From the NCBI RefSeq assembly GCF_001729485.1, contig NZ_CP017157.1:3100001-3164000 (forward strand): a stretch of DNA of 64,000 nt, given 5' to 3'. Shown piece after piece: positions 8,501 to 17,409 of this stretch (its first letter is position 1; each line of letters begins with the position of its first letter). The notes under the pieces were generated by a model. That model was given only the letters and a program-made list of their open reading frames with translations, was not told where the DNA came from and searched no databases. Position numbers and translations under genes: made by a program. The stretch comes from Streptomyces lydicus. GTDB lineage: Bacteria > Actinomycetota > Actinomycetes > Streptomycetales > Streptomycetaceae.

Positions 8501-10060
8501 ATGACCAAGGACGTCCCACCCCCCAACGGCTTCTGGGCGCAGGCCGCCGCCGACCCCGACCGTACGGTCCTGATCGCCCCGGACGGCGAGGAGTGGACCG
8601 CGGGCCGGCTGCACGCCGCCGGCAACCGGCTGGTCCACGGGCTGCGCGCGGCGGGCCTGGAACGCGGCGACGCCTTCGCGGTGGTCCTCCCCAACGGCGT
8701 CGAGTTCCTCACCGCCTACCTCGCCGCGTCCCAGGCCGGCCTCTACCTCGTCCCCGTCAACCACCACCTGGTCGGCCCGGAGATCGCCTGGATCGTCGCG
8801 GACTCCGGCGCGAAGGTGCTGATCGCACACGAGCGGTTCGCGGCGGCCGCGCGCCAGGCCGCCGATGAGGCGGAGCTGCCGGAGGCCCGCCGCTACGCCG
8901 TCGGTGCGGCCCCCGGCTTCCGCCCGTACGGCGAACTCCTCGACGGGCAGCCCGACTCCGCGCCCGCCGACCGCACGCTGGGGTGGGTGATGAACTACAC
9001 CTCGGGCACCACCGGGCGCCCGCGCGGCATCCGCCGCCCGCTGCCCGGCACCGCCCCCGAGGACGCCTACCTGGGCGGATTCCTCGCCATCTTCGGCATC
9101 AAGCCGTTCGACGGCAACGTCCATCTGGTCTGCTCACCGCTCTACCACACCGCCGTCCTGCAGTTCGCCGGCGCCTCCCTGCACATCGGCCACCGCATCG
9201 TCCTGATGGACAAGTGGACGCCGGAGGGGATGCTGGCCCTGATGGACGAGCACCGCTGCACCCACACCCATATGGTCCCCACCCAGTTCCACCGGCTGCT
9301 CGCCCTTCCCGCGCAGACCCGGGCCGCCTACGACGTGCGCGCGATGCGGCACGCCATCCACGGTGCGGCACCCTGCCCCGACCACGTCAAACGCGCCATG
9401 ATCGACTGGTGGGGCGGCTGCGTCGAGGAGTACTACGCGGCGAGCGAGGGCGGCGGTGCCTTCGCCACCGCCGAGGACTGGCTCAAGAAGCCCGGGACGG
9501 TCGGCAGGGCCTGGCCGATCAGCGAGCTGGCCGTCTTCGACGACGACGGCAACCGGCTGCCCGCGGGCGAACTCGGCACCGTCTACATGAAGATGACCAC
9601 CGGCGGCTTCCGCTACCACAAGGACGAGGACAAGACGCGGAAGAACCGGATCGGTGACTTCTTCACCGTCGGCGACCTCGGCTACCTCGACGAGGACGGC
9701 TTCCTCTTCCTGCGCGACCGCAAGATCGACATGATCATCTCGGGCGGCGTGAACATCTACCCGGCCGAGATCGAGGCGGCCCTGCTCGCCCACCCCGCGG
9801 TCGCCGACGCGGCCGCCTTCGGTATCCCGCACGACGACTGGGGCGAGGAGGTCAAGGCCGTGGTCGAACCCGCCGACGGCCACCGCGCGGGCCCCGCACT
9901 GGCCGCCGACCTCCTCGCACACTGCGCCCGCCGGCTCGCCGGCTACAAGTGCCCCAAGTCCGTCGACTTCCTGGCCGTCATGCCCCGCGACCCCAACGGC
10001 AAGCTCTACAAGCGGCGGCTGCGCGCGCCGTACTGGGAGGGACGCGAGCGCACCGTGTAG
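8501..10060 (+). CDS. Acyl-CoA synthetase, AMP-forming (FadD-like)
   Basis: 519 aa, an ANL-superfamily adenylating enzyme. The P-loop motif NYTSGTTGRPRGIRR, the YYAASEGGG region, the VGDLGYLDEDGFLFL motif, the hinge DRKIDMIISGGVNIYP and the C-terminal lysine motif DPNGKLYKR are all present and in order, so it should be active. It converts a carboxylic acid, ATP and CoA into the acyl-CoA. GAGGA lies about 10 nt before the ATG. It is 19 bp behind the nitronate-monooxygenase-like gene and almost surely co-transcribed and controlled by the 7317-7337 operator. Chain length or a steroid substrate cannot be told from motifs. Confidence 0.88.
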   Translation: MTKDVPPPNGFWAQAAADPDRTVLIAPDGEEWTAGRLHAAGNRLVHGLRAAGLERGDAFAVVLPNGVEFLTAYLAASQAGLYLVPVNHHLVGPEIAWIVADSGAKVLIAHERFAAAARQAADEAELPEARRYAVGAAPGFRPYGELLDGQPDSAPADRTLGWVMNYTSGTTGRPRGIRRPLPGTAPEDAYLGGFLAIFGIKPFDGNVHLVCSPLYHTAVLQFAGASLHIGHRIVLMDKWTPEGMLALMDEHRCTHTHMVPTQFHRLLALPAQTRAAYDVRAMRHAIHGAAPCPDHVKRAMIDWWGGCVEEYYAASEGGGAFATAEDWLKKPGTVGRAWPISELAVFDDDGNRLPAGELGTVYMKMTTGGFRYHKDEDKTRKNRIGDFFTVGDLGYLDEDGFLFLRDRKIDMIISGGVNIYPAEIEAALLAHPAVADAAAFGIPHDDWGEEVKAVVEPADGHRAGPALAADLLAHCARRLAGYKCPKSVDFLAVMPRDPNGKLYKRRLRAPYWEGRERTV

Positions 10061-10157
10061 CCCTGCCGCCCGGGCCGGACCGACGAGGCGGCGGGCCGGC
10101 CCGGCGGAAGCGGCCGGGTGTCTTGACCCCGGAGGGGGCGCGGCCCAGGATCGCGCC

Positions 10158-11693
10158 ATGGAGCGAGCGCGGAGCAACACGGTCGACGGGGTCCTGCGAC
10201 GCAGCGCCCGCCGGGTGCCCGGACGGACGGCGGTGCGGTACGGGGAGCGTGCCTGGACGTACCGCGAACTGGACGACGCGGTCAGCGCCGCGGCGCGGCT
10301 GCTGCTGGCGGACGGCCTGCGGCCCGGCGACCGGGTCGCGTCCTACGGGCACAACTCCGACGCGTATCTGATCGGCTTCCTGGCCTGCGCCCGCGCCGGG
10401 CTGGTGCACGTCCCGGTCAACCACGGCCTCACCGGCGAGGACCTGCGCTACCTCCTGGACCAGTCGGGCAGCGCGCTGGTGCTGACCGACGCCGCGCTCG
10501 CGGACCGGTTGCCCGGGACGGTCCGTGCGGTGCCGCTGTACGGCGCGCCCGACGGGCTGCTGGAGCGGCTCGCGGCCGCGCCGGACCCCGACGACGGGGC
10601 GGACCCGCTGCCCCCGGTGGCCGACGACGATCTGGTCCAGCTCCTCTACACGTCAGGGACGACCGCGCTGCCCAAGGGCGCGATGATGACGCACCGGGCG
10701 TTGGTGCACGAGTACACCAGCGCGATCGTCGCCCTCGACCTCGACGCGTCGGACCGGCCGCTGCACGCGCTGCCGCTCTACCACTCGGCCCAGATGCACG
10801 TGTTCCTGCTGCCCTATCTGGCGGTGGGCGCGGAGAACGTCATCCTGGACGGACCCGACCCGGAGCGGATCTTCGATCTGGCCGAAGCCGGCCTGGCGGA
10901 CAGCCTGTTCGCCCCGCCGACGGTGTGGATCGCGCTCTCCGGGCACCCCGGCTTCACCACCCGGGACCTGAGCGGGCTGCGCAAGGCGTACTACGGTGCC
11001 TCGATCATGCCGGTGCCGGTCCTCGCGCGACTGCGCGCCCACCTGCCGCGGCTCGCGTTCTACAACTGCTTCGGGCAGAGCGAGATCGGGCCGCTGGCGA
11101 CCGTGCTGGGCCCCGACGAGCACGAGGGCCGGATGGACTCCTGCGGGCGGCCGGTGCTGTTCGTCGAGGCGCGGGTGGTCGACGAGGCGGGCCGGGAGGT
11201 CCCGGACGGGACCCGGGGCGAGGTCGTCTACCGCTCCCCGCAACTGTGCACCGGCTACTGGGACAAGCCGGAGGAGACCGCGGAGGCGTTCCGGGGCGGC
11301 TGGTTCCACTCCGGGGACCTCGCCGTCCGCGACGCGGAGGGCTACTTCACCGTCGTCGACCGGGTGAAGGACGTCATCAACTCCGGTGGCGTCCTGGTCG
11401 CCTCCCGCCAGGTGGAGGAGGCGCTCTACGAACATCCCCAGGTGGCCGAGGTCGCGGTCATCGGGCTGCCGGACGAACGCTGGATCGAAGCGGTGTGCGC
11501 GGTGGTGGTGCGCCGAGCGGACGGGCCGGGCGGAGCGGCCCCGGTGGGGGAGCGGGAGCTGATCGAGGCGGCACGGGCCCGGCTGGCACCGTTCAAGGCG
11601 CCCAAGCGGGTGATGTTCGTCGACGCGCTGCCGCGCAACGCCAGCGGCAAGGTCCTCAAGCGCGAGCTGCGCGAGCGCTTCGGCACGCCCTGA
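10158..11693 (+). CDS. Second acyl-CoA synthetase, AMP-forming
   Basis: 511 aa, another ANL enzyme with a complete motif set: LLYTSGTTALPKGAMMTHR, YNCFGQSEIG, SGDLAVRDAEGYFTVVD, the hinge DRVKDVINSGG and PRNASGKVLKREL. It resembles medium/long-chain fatty-acyl-CoA ligases and carries the usual DVI(N/S)SGG hinge, in contrast to the DMIISGG of its neighbour; the two are clearly not a recent duplication. A gap of 97 bp with no obvious terminator separates it from the upstream ligase, so it may be read from the same promoter or its own. It likely loads a different acid in the same catabolic programme. Confidence 0.88.
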   Translation: MERARSNTVDGVLRRSARRVPGRTAVRYGERAWTYRELDDAVSAAARLLLADGLRPGDRVASYGHNSDAYLIGFLACARAGLVHVPVNHGLTGEDLRYLLDQSGSALVLTDAALADRLPGTVRAVPLYGAPDGLLERLAAAPDPDDGADPLPPVADDDLVQLLYTSGTTALPKGAMMTHRALVHEYTSAIVALDLDASDRPLHALPLYHSAQMHVFLLPYLAVGAENVILDGPDPERIFDLAEAGLADSLFAPPTVWIALSGHPGFTTRDLSGLRKAYYGASIMPVPVLARLRAHLPRLAFYNCFGQSEIGPLATVLGPDEHEGRMDSCGRPVLFVEARVVDEAGREVPDGTRGEVVYRSPQLCTGYWDKPEETAEAFRGGWFHSGDLAVRDAEGYFTVVDRVKDVINSGGVLVASRQVEEALYEHPQVAEVAVIGLPDERWIEAVCAVVVRRADGPGGAAPVGERELIEAARARLAPFKAPKRVMFVDALPRNASGKVLKRELRERFGTP

Positions 11694-11791
11694 ACGGCGC
11701 GCCAAGGGCGACTGTCAGTGCCCCCTGCCATGCTGAGGACCGGCAGGAGAACAGCCGCGCACGTCCCGAACCGTATGACGGAGGACCACCC

Positions 11792-12592
11792 ATGCTGACC
11801 ACCGACTACGTCCCCGGCACGCCCAACTGGCTCGACCTCGGCGCACCCGACGTCGAGGCCGCCGCCGCCTTCTACTCCGCCGTGTTCGGCTGGCGTTTCG
11901 ACTCGGCCGGCCCGGAGGCCGGCGGGTACGGCTTCTTCCGGCTCGACGGCAGAACCGTCGCGGCGGTCGGCCCGCTGACGGACGAGGGCGCGAGCCCGGC
12001 CTGGACGGTGTACTTCCACACCGCCGACGCGGACGCCACGACGAAGACGGTGGAGCAGGCGGGCGGCTCGGTGCGGGTCCCGCCGATGGACGTCTTCACC
12101 GCCGGCCGGCTGGCCGCCTTCACCGACCCGGCGGGCGGCGAATTCGCGGTGTGGCAGCCGGGCGACGTCGCGGGCCTGGAGGCGGTGATGGAACCGAACG
12201 CCCTCTGCTGGACGGAGCTGTACACCACGGACGTGGACACCGCCCGGGAGTTCTACCGTTCGGTCTTCTCCTGGAGCTACCAGGACATGCCGATGGGCCC
12301 GGGCATGGTCTACTCCGTCGCCTCCGCGCCGGGCGGCGGCAAGGGCGACGACACCGGGCACGGCGGCGTCATGCAGCTGCAGAAGGAGCATCTGGCGGCC
12401 GGTTCGACGTCCGAGTGGCACCCGTACTTCGGCGTGAGCGACTGCGACGCGACCTTCGACGCCGCCGTCGACCACGGCGCCACGGTCCTGATCCCGCCGA
12501 CCGACGCACCCGGCGTCGGCCGGCTGGCGATGGTCAAGGACCCGGCCGGCGCCCCGTTCGCGCTGATCAAAGGGGACCCGGACATGACCTGA
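11792..12592 (+). CDS. Two-domain VOC (glyoxalase/bleomycin-resistance fold) protein
   Basis: 266 aa with two tandem vicinal-oxygen-chelate modules, roughly residues 8-130 (PNWLDLGAPDVEAAAAFYSA) and 138-263 (CWTELYTTDVDTAREFYRS). Each shows the beta-alpha-beta-beta-beta pattern, and the paired domains could form one metal site. Proteins of this type (for example, the hydroxylase-like CFP-30B group in actinobacteria) are mostly uncharacterised. The ATG is preceded by CGGAGG at good spacing. It is convergent with paaK with only 24 bp between stops, so it is the last gene of its unit. The function is unknown beyond the fold. Confidence 0.8.
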   Translation: MLTTDYVPGTPNWLDLGAPDVEAAAAFYSAVFGWRFDSAGPEAGGYGFFRLDGRTVAAVGPLTDEGASPAWTVYFHTADADATTKTVEQAGGSVRVPPMDVFTAGRLAAFTDPAGGEFAVWQPGDVAGLEAVMEPNALCWTELYTTDVDTAREFYRSVFSWSYQDMPMGPGMVYSVASAPGGGKGDDTGHGGVMQLQKEHLAAGSTSEWHPYFGVSDCDATFDAAVDHGATVLIPPTDAPGVGRLAMVKDPAGAPFALIKGDPDMT

Positions 12593-12616
12593 GCGATGCC
12601 GCGCCGCCCCGGGAGG

Positions 12617-13945
12617 TCACGCGGTGTCCCGGGGCCGGGCGTCCACGATGCGCTTGATCTTGCCGACCGAGCGCTCCAGGGTCTCCGGATCGACGATCTC
12701 GACGGCGACCGAGACGCCGATGCCGTCCTTGACGCCGCGCGCGATCAGCCCGGCCGCCGCCGCGCGTGCCTCGGGGCCCGCGTCGGGCCGGGCCTCGGCG
12801 CGCACGGTGAGGTGGTCCATCCGGCCCTCGCGGGTCAGCCGCAGCTGGAAGTGCGGGGCCACGCCGGGCGTACGCAGCACGATCTCCTCGATCTGCGCGG
12901 GGAAGAGGTTGACCCCGCGCAGAATGATCATGTCGTCGCTGCGCCCGGTGATCTTCTCCATCCGCCGGAAGGCGGGCCGCGCGGTGCCCGGCAGCAGCCG
13001 GGTCAGATCGCGGGTGCGGTAGCGGATCACCGGCATGGCCTCCTTGGTGAGGGAGGTGAGGACCAGCTCACCGTGCTCGCCGTCCGGCAGCACCTCGCCG
13101 GTGAGCGGGTCGACCACCTCCGGGAAGAAGTGGTCCTCCCACAGGTGCAGTCCGTCCTTGGTCTCGACGCACTCCTGGGCGACGCCGGGGCCCATGACCT
13201 CCGACAGGCCGTAGATGTCCACGGCGTCGATCGCGAACCGCTCCTCGATCTCGCGGCGCATCGCCTGCGTCCAGGGCTCGGCACCGAACACGCCCACCTT
13301 CAGCGAGGTGGTCCGGGGGTCGACGCCCTGCCGCTCGAACTCGTCCAGCAGGGTGAGCATGTACGACGGCGTCACCATGATCACTTCGGGGCGGAAGTCC
13401 TGGATGATCTGCACCTGCCGGCTGGTCATCCCCCCGGACGCCGGGACGACCGTACAGCCCAGCCGCTCCGCGCCGTAGTGCGCGCCGAGGCCGCCGGTGA
13501 ACAGCCCGTATCCGTAAGCGATGTGGACCGTGTGGCCGGGGCGGGCGCCGGCCGCGCGCAGCGAGCGGGCGACGACGTCCGCCCAGTGCGAGAGGTCACG
13601 CTCGGTGTAGCCGACGACCGTGGGACGGCCGGTGGTGCCGCTGGACGCGTGAATCCGGCGCACCTGCTCCCTGGGGACGGCGAACATCCCGAACGGGTAC
13701 TGGGCGCGCAGGTCGTCCTTGACGGTGAACGGGAAGCGGGCGAGATCGCCGAGCGAGCGGCAGTCCTCCGGCCGTACCCCGGCCCGGTCGAAGGAGTCAC
13801 GGTAGAAGGGCACGTGGGTGTAGGCGTGCCGCAGCGAGGCGCGCAGCCGGCTCAGCTGCACCTCCCGCAGCGCCTCCGCGGAGAGCAGCTCCGCCTCGTC
13901 GAGCGCCGCGCCGTTCCTGATCCCGTCCGTAGCCGCTTCCGGCAT
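12617..13945 (-). CDS. paaK: Phenylacetate-CoA ligase
   Basis: 442 aa, the normal PaaK length. The ATP-binding motif SSGTTGRPTVVGYT is at residues 101-114, followed by AYGYGLFTGGLGAHYGAERLG, the IYGLSEVMGPGV motif and the C-terminal RSDDMIILRGVNLFP region characteristic of PaaK. It activates phenylacetate to phenylacetyl-CoA at the cost of ATP to AMP, the entry step of the aerobic phenylacetate pathway. The gene is alone: no paaABCDE epoxidase genes are in the window. A perfect inverted repeat just upstream of the start (13968-13985) resembles the actinobacterial PaaR operator, so induction by phenylacetyl-CoA is likely. Confidence 0.92.
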   Translation of the reverse strand: MPEAATDGIRNGAALDEAELLSAEALREVQLSRLRASLRHAYTHVPFYRDSFDRAGVRPEDCRSLGDLARFPFTVKDDLRAQYPFGMFAVPREQVRRIHASSGTTGRPTVVGYTERDLSHWADVVARSLRAAGARPGHTVHIAYGYGLFTGGLGAHYGAERLGCTVVPASGGMTSRQVQIIQDFRPEVIMVTPSYMLTLLDEFERQGVDPRTTSLKVGVFGAEPWTQAMRREIEERFAIDAVDIYGLSEVMGPGVAQECVETKDGLHLWEDHFFPEVVDPLTGEVLPDGEHGELVLTSLTKEAMPVIRYRTRDLTRLLPGTARPAFRRMEKITGRSDDMIILRGVNLFPAQIEEIVLRTPGVAPHFQLRLTREGRMDHLTVRAEARPDAGPEARAAAAGLIARGVKDGIGVSVAVEIVDPETLERSVGKIKRIVDARPRDTA

Positions 13946-13967
13946 GGGGTGTCACCGCCTCGTCTCC

Positions 13968-13985
13968 CTACCGATCATTCGGTAG
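13968..13985. promoter_or_regulatory. PaaR-like operator of paaK
   Basis: Perfect 7-bp arms CTACCGA and TCGGTAG around TCAT, 22 bp upstream of the paaK start codon. The ACCG-N6-CGGT core fits the TetR-family PaaR consensus known from Corynebacterium (ACCGNNCGNNCGGT core) with one mismatch in the middle. The site lies between paaK and the divergent hydrolase gene, so it may affect both. Confidence 0.6.
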
Positions 13986-14066
13986 CTGCATGCCGGTCCA
14001 AGTAATCAGCGCGCGGCGAACACGTCAAGAGGCGTGACGCGGACGGCCCCGGGTAGCGTCCAGCGC

Positions 14067-14765
14067 ATGAGTGACGTCCGGAAAGTACAGGTCGGTGAGG
14101 TCCAACTGGCGTACCGGGTGTGGGGCGACGAGGGCGCGCCCCCGGCGGTGCTGCTGCACTGTCTCGGGGAGGACGGTGAGGACTGGCGCGGCGTGGTCGG
14201 CCGGCTCGCCGGCACCCATCAGGTCTTCGCCCTCGATCTGCGGGGCCACGGCCACAGCGACTGGCCCGGGGAGTACGGCGTCGAGCGGTGGCGGGACGAC
14301 GCGATCGGCTTCCTCCAGGCGCTCGGCCTGGCGCGGGTGACCCTCGTCGGGCACTCGCTGGGCGCGCTGGCCGCCCTGCTGCTGGCCGCCGACCGTCCGG
14401 AACTGGTCGACCGCCTGGTGCTGGAGGAGGCCCCTCCGCCGCGCCCGGCCGAGCCGCCGCAGGAGGTGCCCGAGCAGCCGGCGGGCCCGCAGCCGTTCGA
14501 CTGGGGAGCCAAGGTCGCGGTGGTGGCCGAGCGCAACGACCCCGACCCCCGGTGGTGGGACGCCCTGGCGCGGATCGCCGCGCCCACCCTCGTCATCGCC
14601 GGCGGCCCGGACAGCCACATCCCGCAGGAGCACCTCGCCGAGATGGCCGAACGGATCCCCGACGCCCGCCTGGTGACCGTCGAGGGCGCCGGGCACCTGG
14701 TCCACGAGGAGCGCCCGGGCGAATTCCTCGCGGCGGTGACCTCCTTCCTGGCGCCCCGCCCGTAG
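14067..14765 (+). CDS. Alpha/beta-fold hydrolase
   Basis: 232 aa. The alpha/beta hydrolase fold is clear: oxyanion-hole region HCLGEDGEDW, DLRGHGHSDWP, nucleophile elbow GHSLGALAA with the catalytic Ser, the acid region (VIAGGPDSHIP) and the catalytic His in EGAGHLVHEE. No signal peptide is seen. The ATG at 14067 is preferred to one 33 bp upstream because a TAGCGT -10 box ends 7 nt before it, typical of a leaderless Streptomyces transcript, and there is no Shine-Dalgarno. It is divergent from paaK. The substrate is unknown. Confidence 0.82.
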   Translation: MSDVRKVQVGEVQLAYRVWGDEGAPPAVLLHCLGEDGEDWRGVVGRLAGTHQVFALDLRGHGHSDWPGEYGVERWRDDAIGFLQALGLARVTLVGHSLGALAALLLAADRPELVDRLVLEEAPPPRPAEPPQEVPEQPAGPQPFDWGAKVAVVAERNDPDPRWWDALARIAAPTLVIAGGPDSHIPQEHLAEMAERIPDARLVTVEGAGHLVHEERPGEFLAAVTSFLAPRP

Positions 14766-14785
14766 GGCCTTTCGTCTGGATCAAG

Positions 14786-14804
14786 CCGGGCTCGCGGAGC
14801 CCGG
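14786..14804 (+). terminator. Hairpin downstream of the hydrolase gene
   Basis: CCGGGCT and AGCCCGG pair perfectly around a 5-nt loop, 20 bp after the stop codon. It is the likely terminator. The segment just before it (around 14763-14785) resembles a sequence that recurs in many Streptomyces genomes, but this cannot be tested here. Confidence 0.5.
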
Positions 14805-14953
14805 TACGCACTCTCGCGGCCCTGGCCCTGCCGGTGCCCGCGGCCCGGGCGCCGGCAGCCGCGGCGCTCCCCTCGTCCCGCCGCCGTACGACTCCGATGC
14901 CCGTTCCTCGGCGAACTCCCCCGGGAGGGCCGGGGGTTCGCGAAAGGCCGACC

Positions 14954-15622
14954 GTGCCGCTGACCCTCCCGATGCGCCGGGCGCTGACCGCGGGCGCCGC
15001 CGCGACCCTGCTGTTCACCGCAGCCGGCGGCGCCGCCGCGGCCCCCGCCGCCCGCCACGTCCCGGCCGCCCGGCACGTCCCGTCCGCCCCGAGCGCCGCG
15101 GCCACCTCCCGCGCCCCGCTGCCGGCCCCGCACCACGGCCGGCTGTGGCCGCTCGCCGCCTTGTCCGCGGAGCGGCTGGCCACCGGCGACCTGGTGGCCG
15201 CGGCGAAGTGGGGCACCGGCAGCCCGATCGACGATCCGGTCCGCGAGCGGCAGGTGCTCGACGCGGTGGCGGAACAGGCCCGGCAGCTGGGCGCCGACCC
15301 CGGCGCCACGGTGCGGGTCTTCCGGGACCAGATCGAGGCCAGCAAGATCGTGCAGCGCGGGCTGCACCGGCGGTGGGCGGCGGACCCCGCGCAGGCGCCG
15401 ACCGTGCGCCCCGACCTGAACGAGGTGCGCAAGGAGATCAACCGCATCAACACCGCGCTGGTCCGCGCTCTCGCGGCCTCCCCGCAGGCCCGCTCAGCAC
15501 CGTCCTGCCGCCCCCTGCTGGCCGTCGCCGCCGCGCGGGTGCGCCACGAGCGCCACCTCGACGCCCTGCACACCGTCGCCCTGGCCCGCTCCCTCAGGTC
15601 CGTGTGCGCGACGCCGGCCTGA
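14954..15622 (+). CDS. Secreted chorismate mutase, AroQ-gamma type
   Basis: 222 aa. A signal peptide (MRRALTAGAAATLLFTAAGG) is followed by a low-complexity Ala/His/Pro linker and then an all-helical domain matching the exported AroQ-gamma class known from Mycobacterium tuberculosis: RLATGDLVAAAKWGTGSPI (Arg and Lys of the active site), DDPVRERQVL (Arg) and VRVFRDQIEASKIVQ (Glu). Two cysteines near the C-terminal region (SCRPLL and SVCATPA) could form the disulfide seen in this class. It converts chorismate to prephenate outside the cytoplasm. GTG at 14954 is chosen because AAAGG lies 6 nt upstream; an in-frame ATG at 14972 has no ribosome binding site. Confidence 0.78.
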   Translation: MPLTLPMRRALTAGAAATLLFTAAGGAAAAPAARHVPAARHVPSAPSAAATSRAPLPAPHHGRLWPLAALSAERLATGDLVAAAKWGTGSPIDDPVRERQVLDAVAEQARQLGADPGATVRVFRDQIEASKIVQRGLHRRWAADPAQAPTVRPDLNEVRKEINRINTALVRALAASPQARSAPSCRPLLAVAAARVRHERHLDALHTVALARSLRSVCATPA

Positions 15623-15674
15623 ACCCCCCGAACGACCGGCGCGGGCGCTCACGCCGCCCGTCTGCGCCGGACGC

Positions 15675-17303
15675 TCACGCCGGGCGTTCGCCCGCCGCCA
15701 CCGCCTTCGCCCAGCGGTAGTCCGCCTTGCCGCTGGGGGAGCGCTGGATGTGCTCGGTGAAGACCACCGCGCGCGGCACCTTGTAGCCGGCCAGGCGGGT
15801 CCGGCAGTGGCGCTGTACGGCGGCCAGGTCCAACGGGGCGGCGCCGGCGCGCAGTTGGACCACGGCCGCCACGCGGTGGCCCCACCGCTCGTCGGGTACG
15901 CCGGCCACCAGCGCGTCGTACACGTCCGGATGGGCCTTCAGCGCCTGTTCGACCTCCTCCGGATAGATCTTCTCGCCGCCGGAGTTGATGCACTGCGAGC
16001 CCCGTCCCAGGACGGTGACGATGCCGGCGTCGTCGACGGTGGCCATGTCGCCCAGCAGCACCCACCGGTCCCCGCCCGCCTCGAAGAAGGTCTCCGCGGT
16101 CTTCACCGGGTCGTTGTAGTAGCCCAGCGGTACGTGTCCGCGCTGCGCGAGACGGCCCACCTCGCCGGCCGGGGCCGGCCGGTGCGTCGCCGGATCGACC
16201 ACCGCGGTACGGGAGTTGACGCGCACCCGGAAGCCCCGGTCGGGGCCCGCGTCCTCGGTGGCGGTGCCGTTGAAGCCGGATTCCGACGAGCCGAAGTTGT
16301 TCAGCAGCACGGCGTTCGGCACCAGCGCGGCGAACTCGGCGCGTACGGTCTCGGAGAGGATCGCGCCGGAGCTGCTGACGCTGAACAGCGACGAGCAGTC
16401 GACGCCTTCGAGCGGGCCGGCGAGGGCGTCGACCAGCGGCCGCAGCATCGCGTCCCCCACCAGCGACACGCTGGTGACCCGCTCCCGCTCGACGGTCCGC
16501 AGCACCTCCTCGGGCACGTACTTGCGGTGCAGCACGACCTTCTGGCCGAAGTGGAAGGCGATGAAGGCGGTCAGCGTGGAGGTCCCGTGCATCAGCGGGG
16601 GGGTGGGGAAGAAGACGATCCCCTCCCCGCCGGCCGCGACCCGCTCGGCCAACTCCTCCGGCCGCTTCACCGGTTCGCCGGTCGGCGCCCCGCCGCCCAT
16701 CCCGGAGAAGAACAGGTCCTCGTGGCGCCACACCACACCCTTGGGCATGCCGGTGGTGCCGCCGGTGTAGATGACGAGCCGGTCGTCGGCGGAGCGCGGC
16801 CCGAAGCCGCGGTCGGGGGAGCCGGCGGCCTCGGCGTCCGCGAGCGACACCGGCGTGCGGGAGGGTTCGGGGGCGCCGGGCGGCGGGCTGCCGACCCGTA
16901 CCAGGTGCCGCAGCCCGGGGGCGTGCGGAAGGGCGGCGGCCACCCGCGCGGTGAACTCCGCGTCGAAGACCAGCGCGGTCAGGTCCGCGTCGCGATAGAG
17001 GTAGGTCAACTCCTCTTCCACGTAACGGTAGTTGACGTTCACCGGGACCGCCCGGAGCTTCAGGCAGGCGTAGACGGCCTGGAGGTACTCGACGCCGTTG
17101 TACAGGTGCAGCCCCACGTGCCGGCCGGGGCCGACGCCGTGCGCGCCGAGGTGGTGGGCCAGGCGGTTGGCGGCGCGGTCCAGTTCCGCGTACGTCAGCC
17201 GCCGCTCCGCCCCGGTCCCCGGGTGGTCGACGTACACCAGCGCCTCGCGGTCGGGAACCGTGTCGACGATCGACTCGAAGAGGTCGGCCAGGTTGTACTC
17301 CAC
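15675..17303 (-). CDS. Acyl-CoA synthetase, FadD19-like (sterol side chain)
   Basis: 542 aa with the ANL motifs VIYTGGTTGMPKGVVWRHED, NNFGSSESG, the hinge GRGSQCINSGGEKIYP and RSPSGKADYRW. The TGGTTG version of the P-loop followed by VVWRHEDLFF, and its divergent pairing with an enoyl-CoA hydratase gene, match FadD19 of Mycobacterium and Rhodococcus, the CoA ligase for C24-branched sterol side chains. The GTG start at 17303 is set by GGAGGAG 4 nt upstream; the open frame extends far upstream over the opposite-strand hydratase gene and that part is not coding. It is controlled from the shared divergent region containing the 17410-17426 operator. Confidence 0.85.
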   Translation of the reverse strand: MEYNLADLFESIVDTVPDREALVYVDHPGTGAERRLTYAELDRAANRLAHHLGAHGVGPGRHVGLHLYNGVEYLQAVYACLKLRAVPVNVNYRYVEEELTYLYRDADLTALVFDAEFTARVAAALPHAPGLRHLVRVGSPPPGAPEPSRTPVSLADAEAAGSPDRGFGPRSADDRLVIYTGGTTGMPKGVVWRHEDLFFSGMGGGAPTGEPVKRPEELAERVAAGGEGIVFFPTPPLMHGTSTLTAFIAFHFGQKVVLHRKYVPEEVLRTVERERVTSVSLVGDAMLRPLVDALAGPLEGVDCSSLFSVSSSGAILSETVRAEFAALVPNAVLLNNFGSSESGFNGTATEDAGPDRGFRVRVNSRTAVVDPATHRPAPAGEVGRLAQRGHVPLGYYNDPVKTAETFFEAGGDRWVLLGDMATVDDAGIVTVLGRGSQCINSGGEKIYPEEVEQALKAHPDVYDALVAGVPDERWGHRVAAVVQLRAGAAPLDLAAVQRHCRTRLAGYKVPRAVVFTEHIQRSPSGKADYRWAKAVAAGERPA

Positions 17304-17409
17304 GTCTCCTCCAGACCGGGCGGACGGCGTCCCGGCCCGGCCGGAGACCGGGCCCAGGCGGTCATTAGAGCGCCGCCCGGAGAAGCAGGGAAGGCCGCGG
17401 ACCAAGAAA

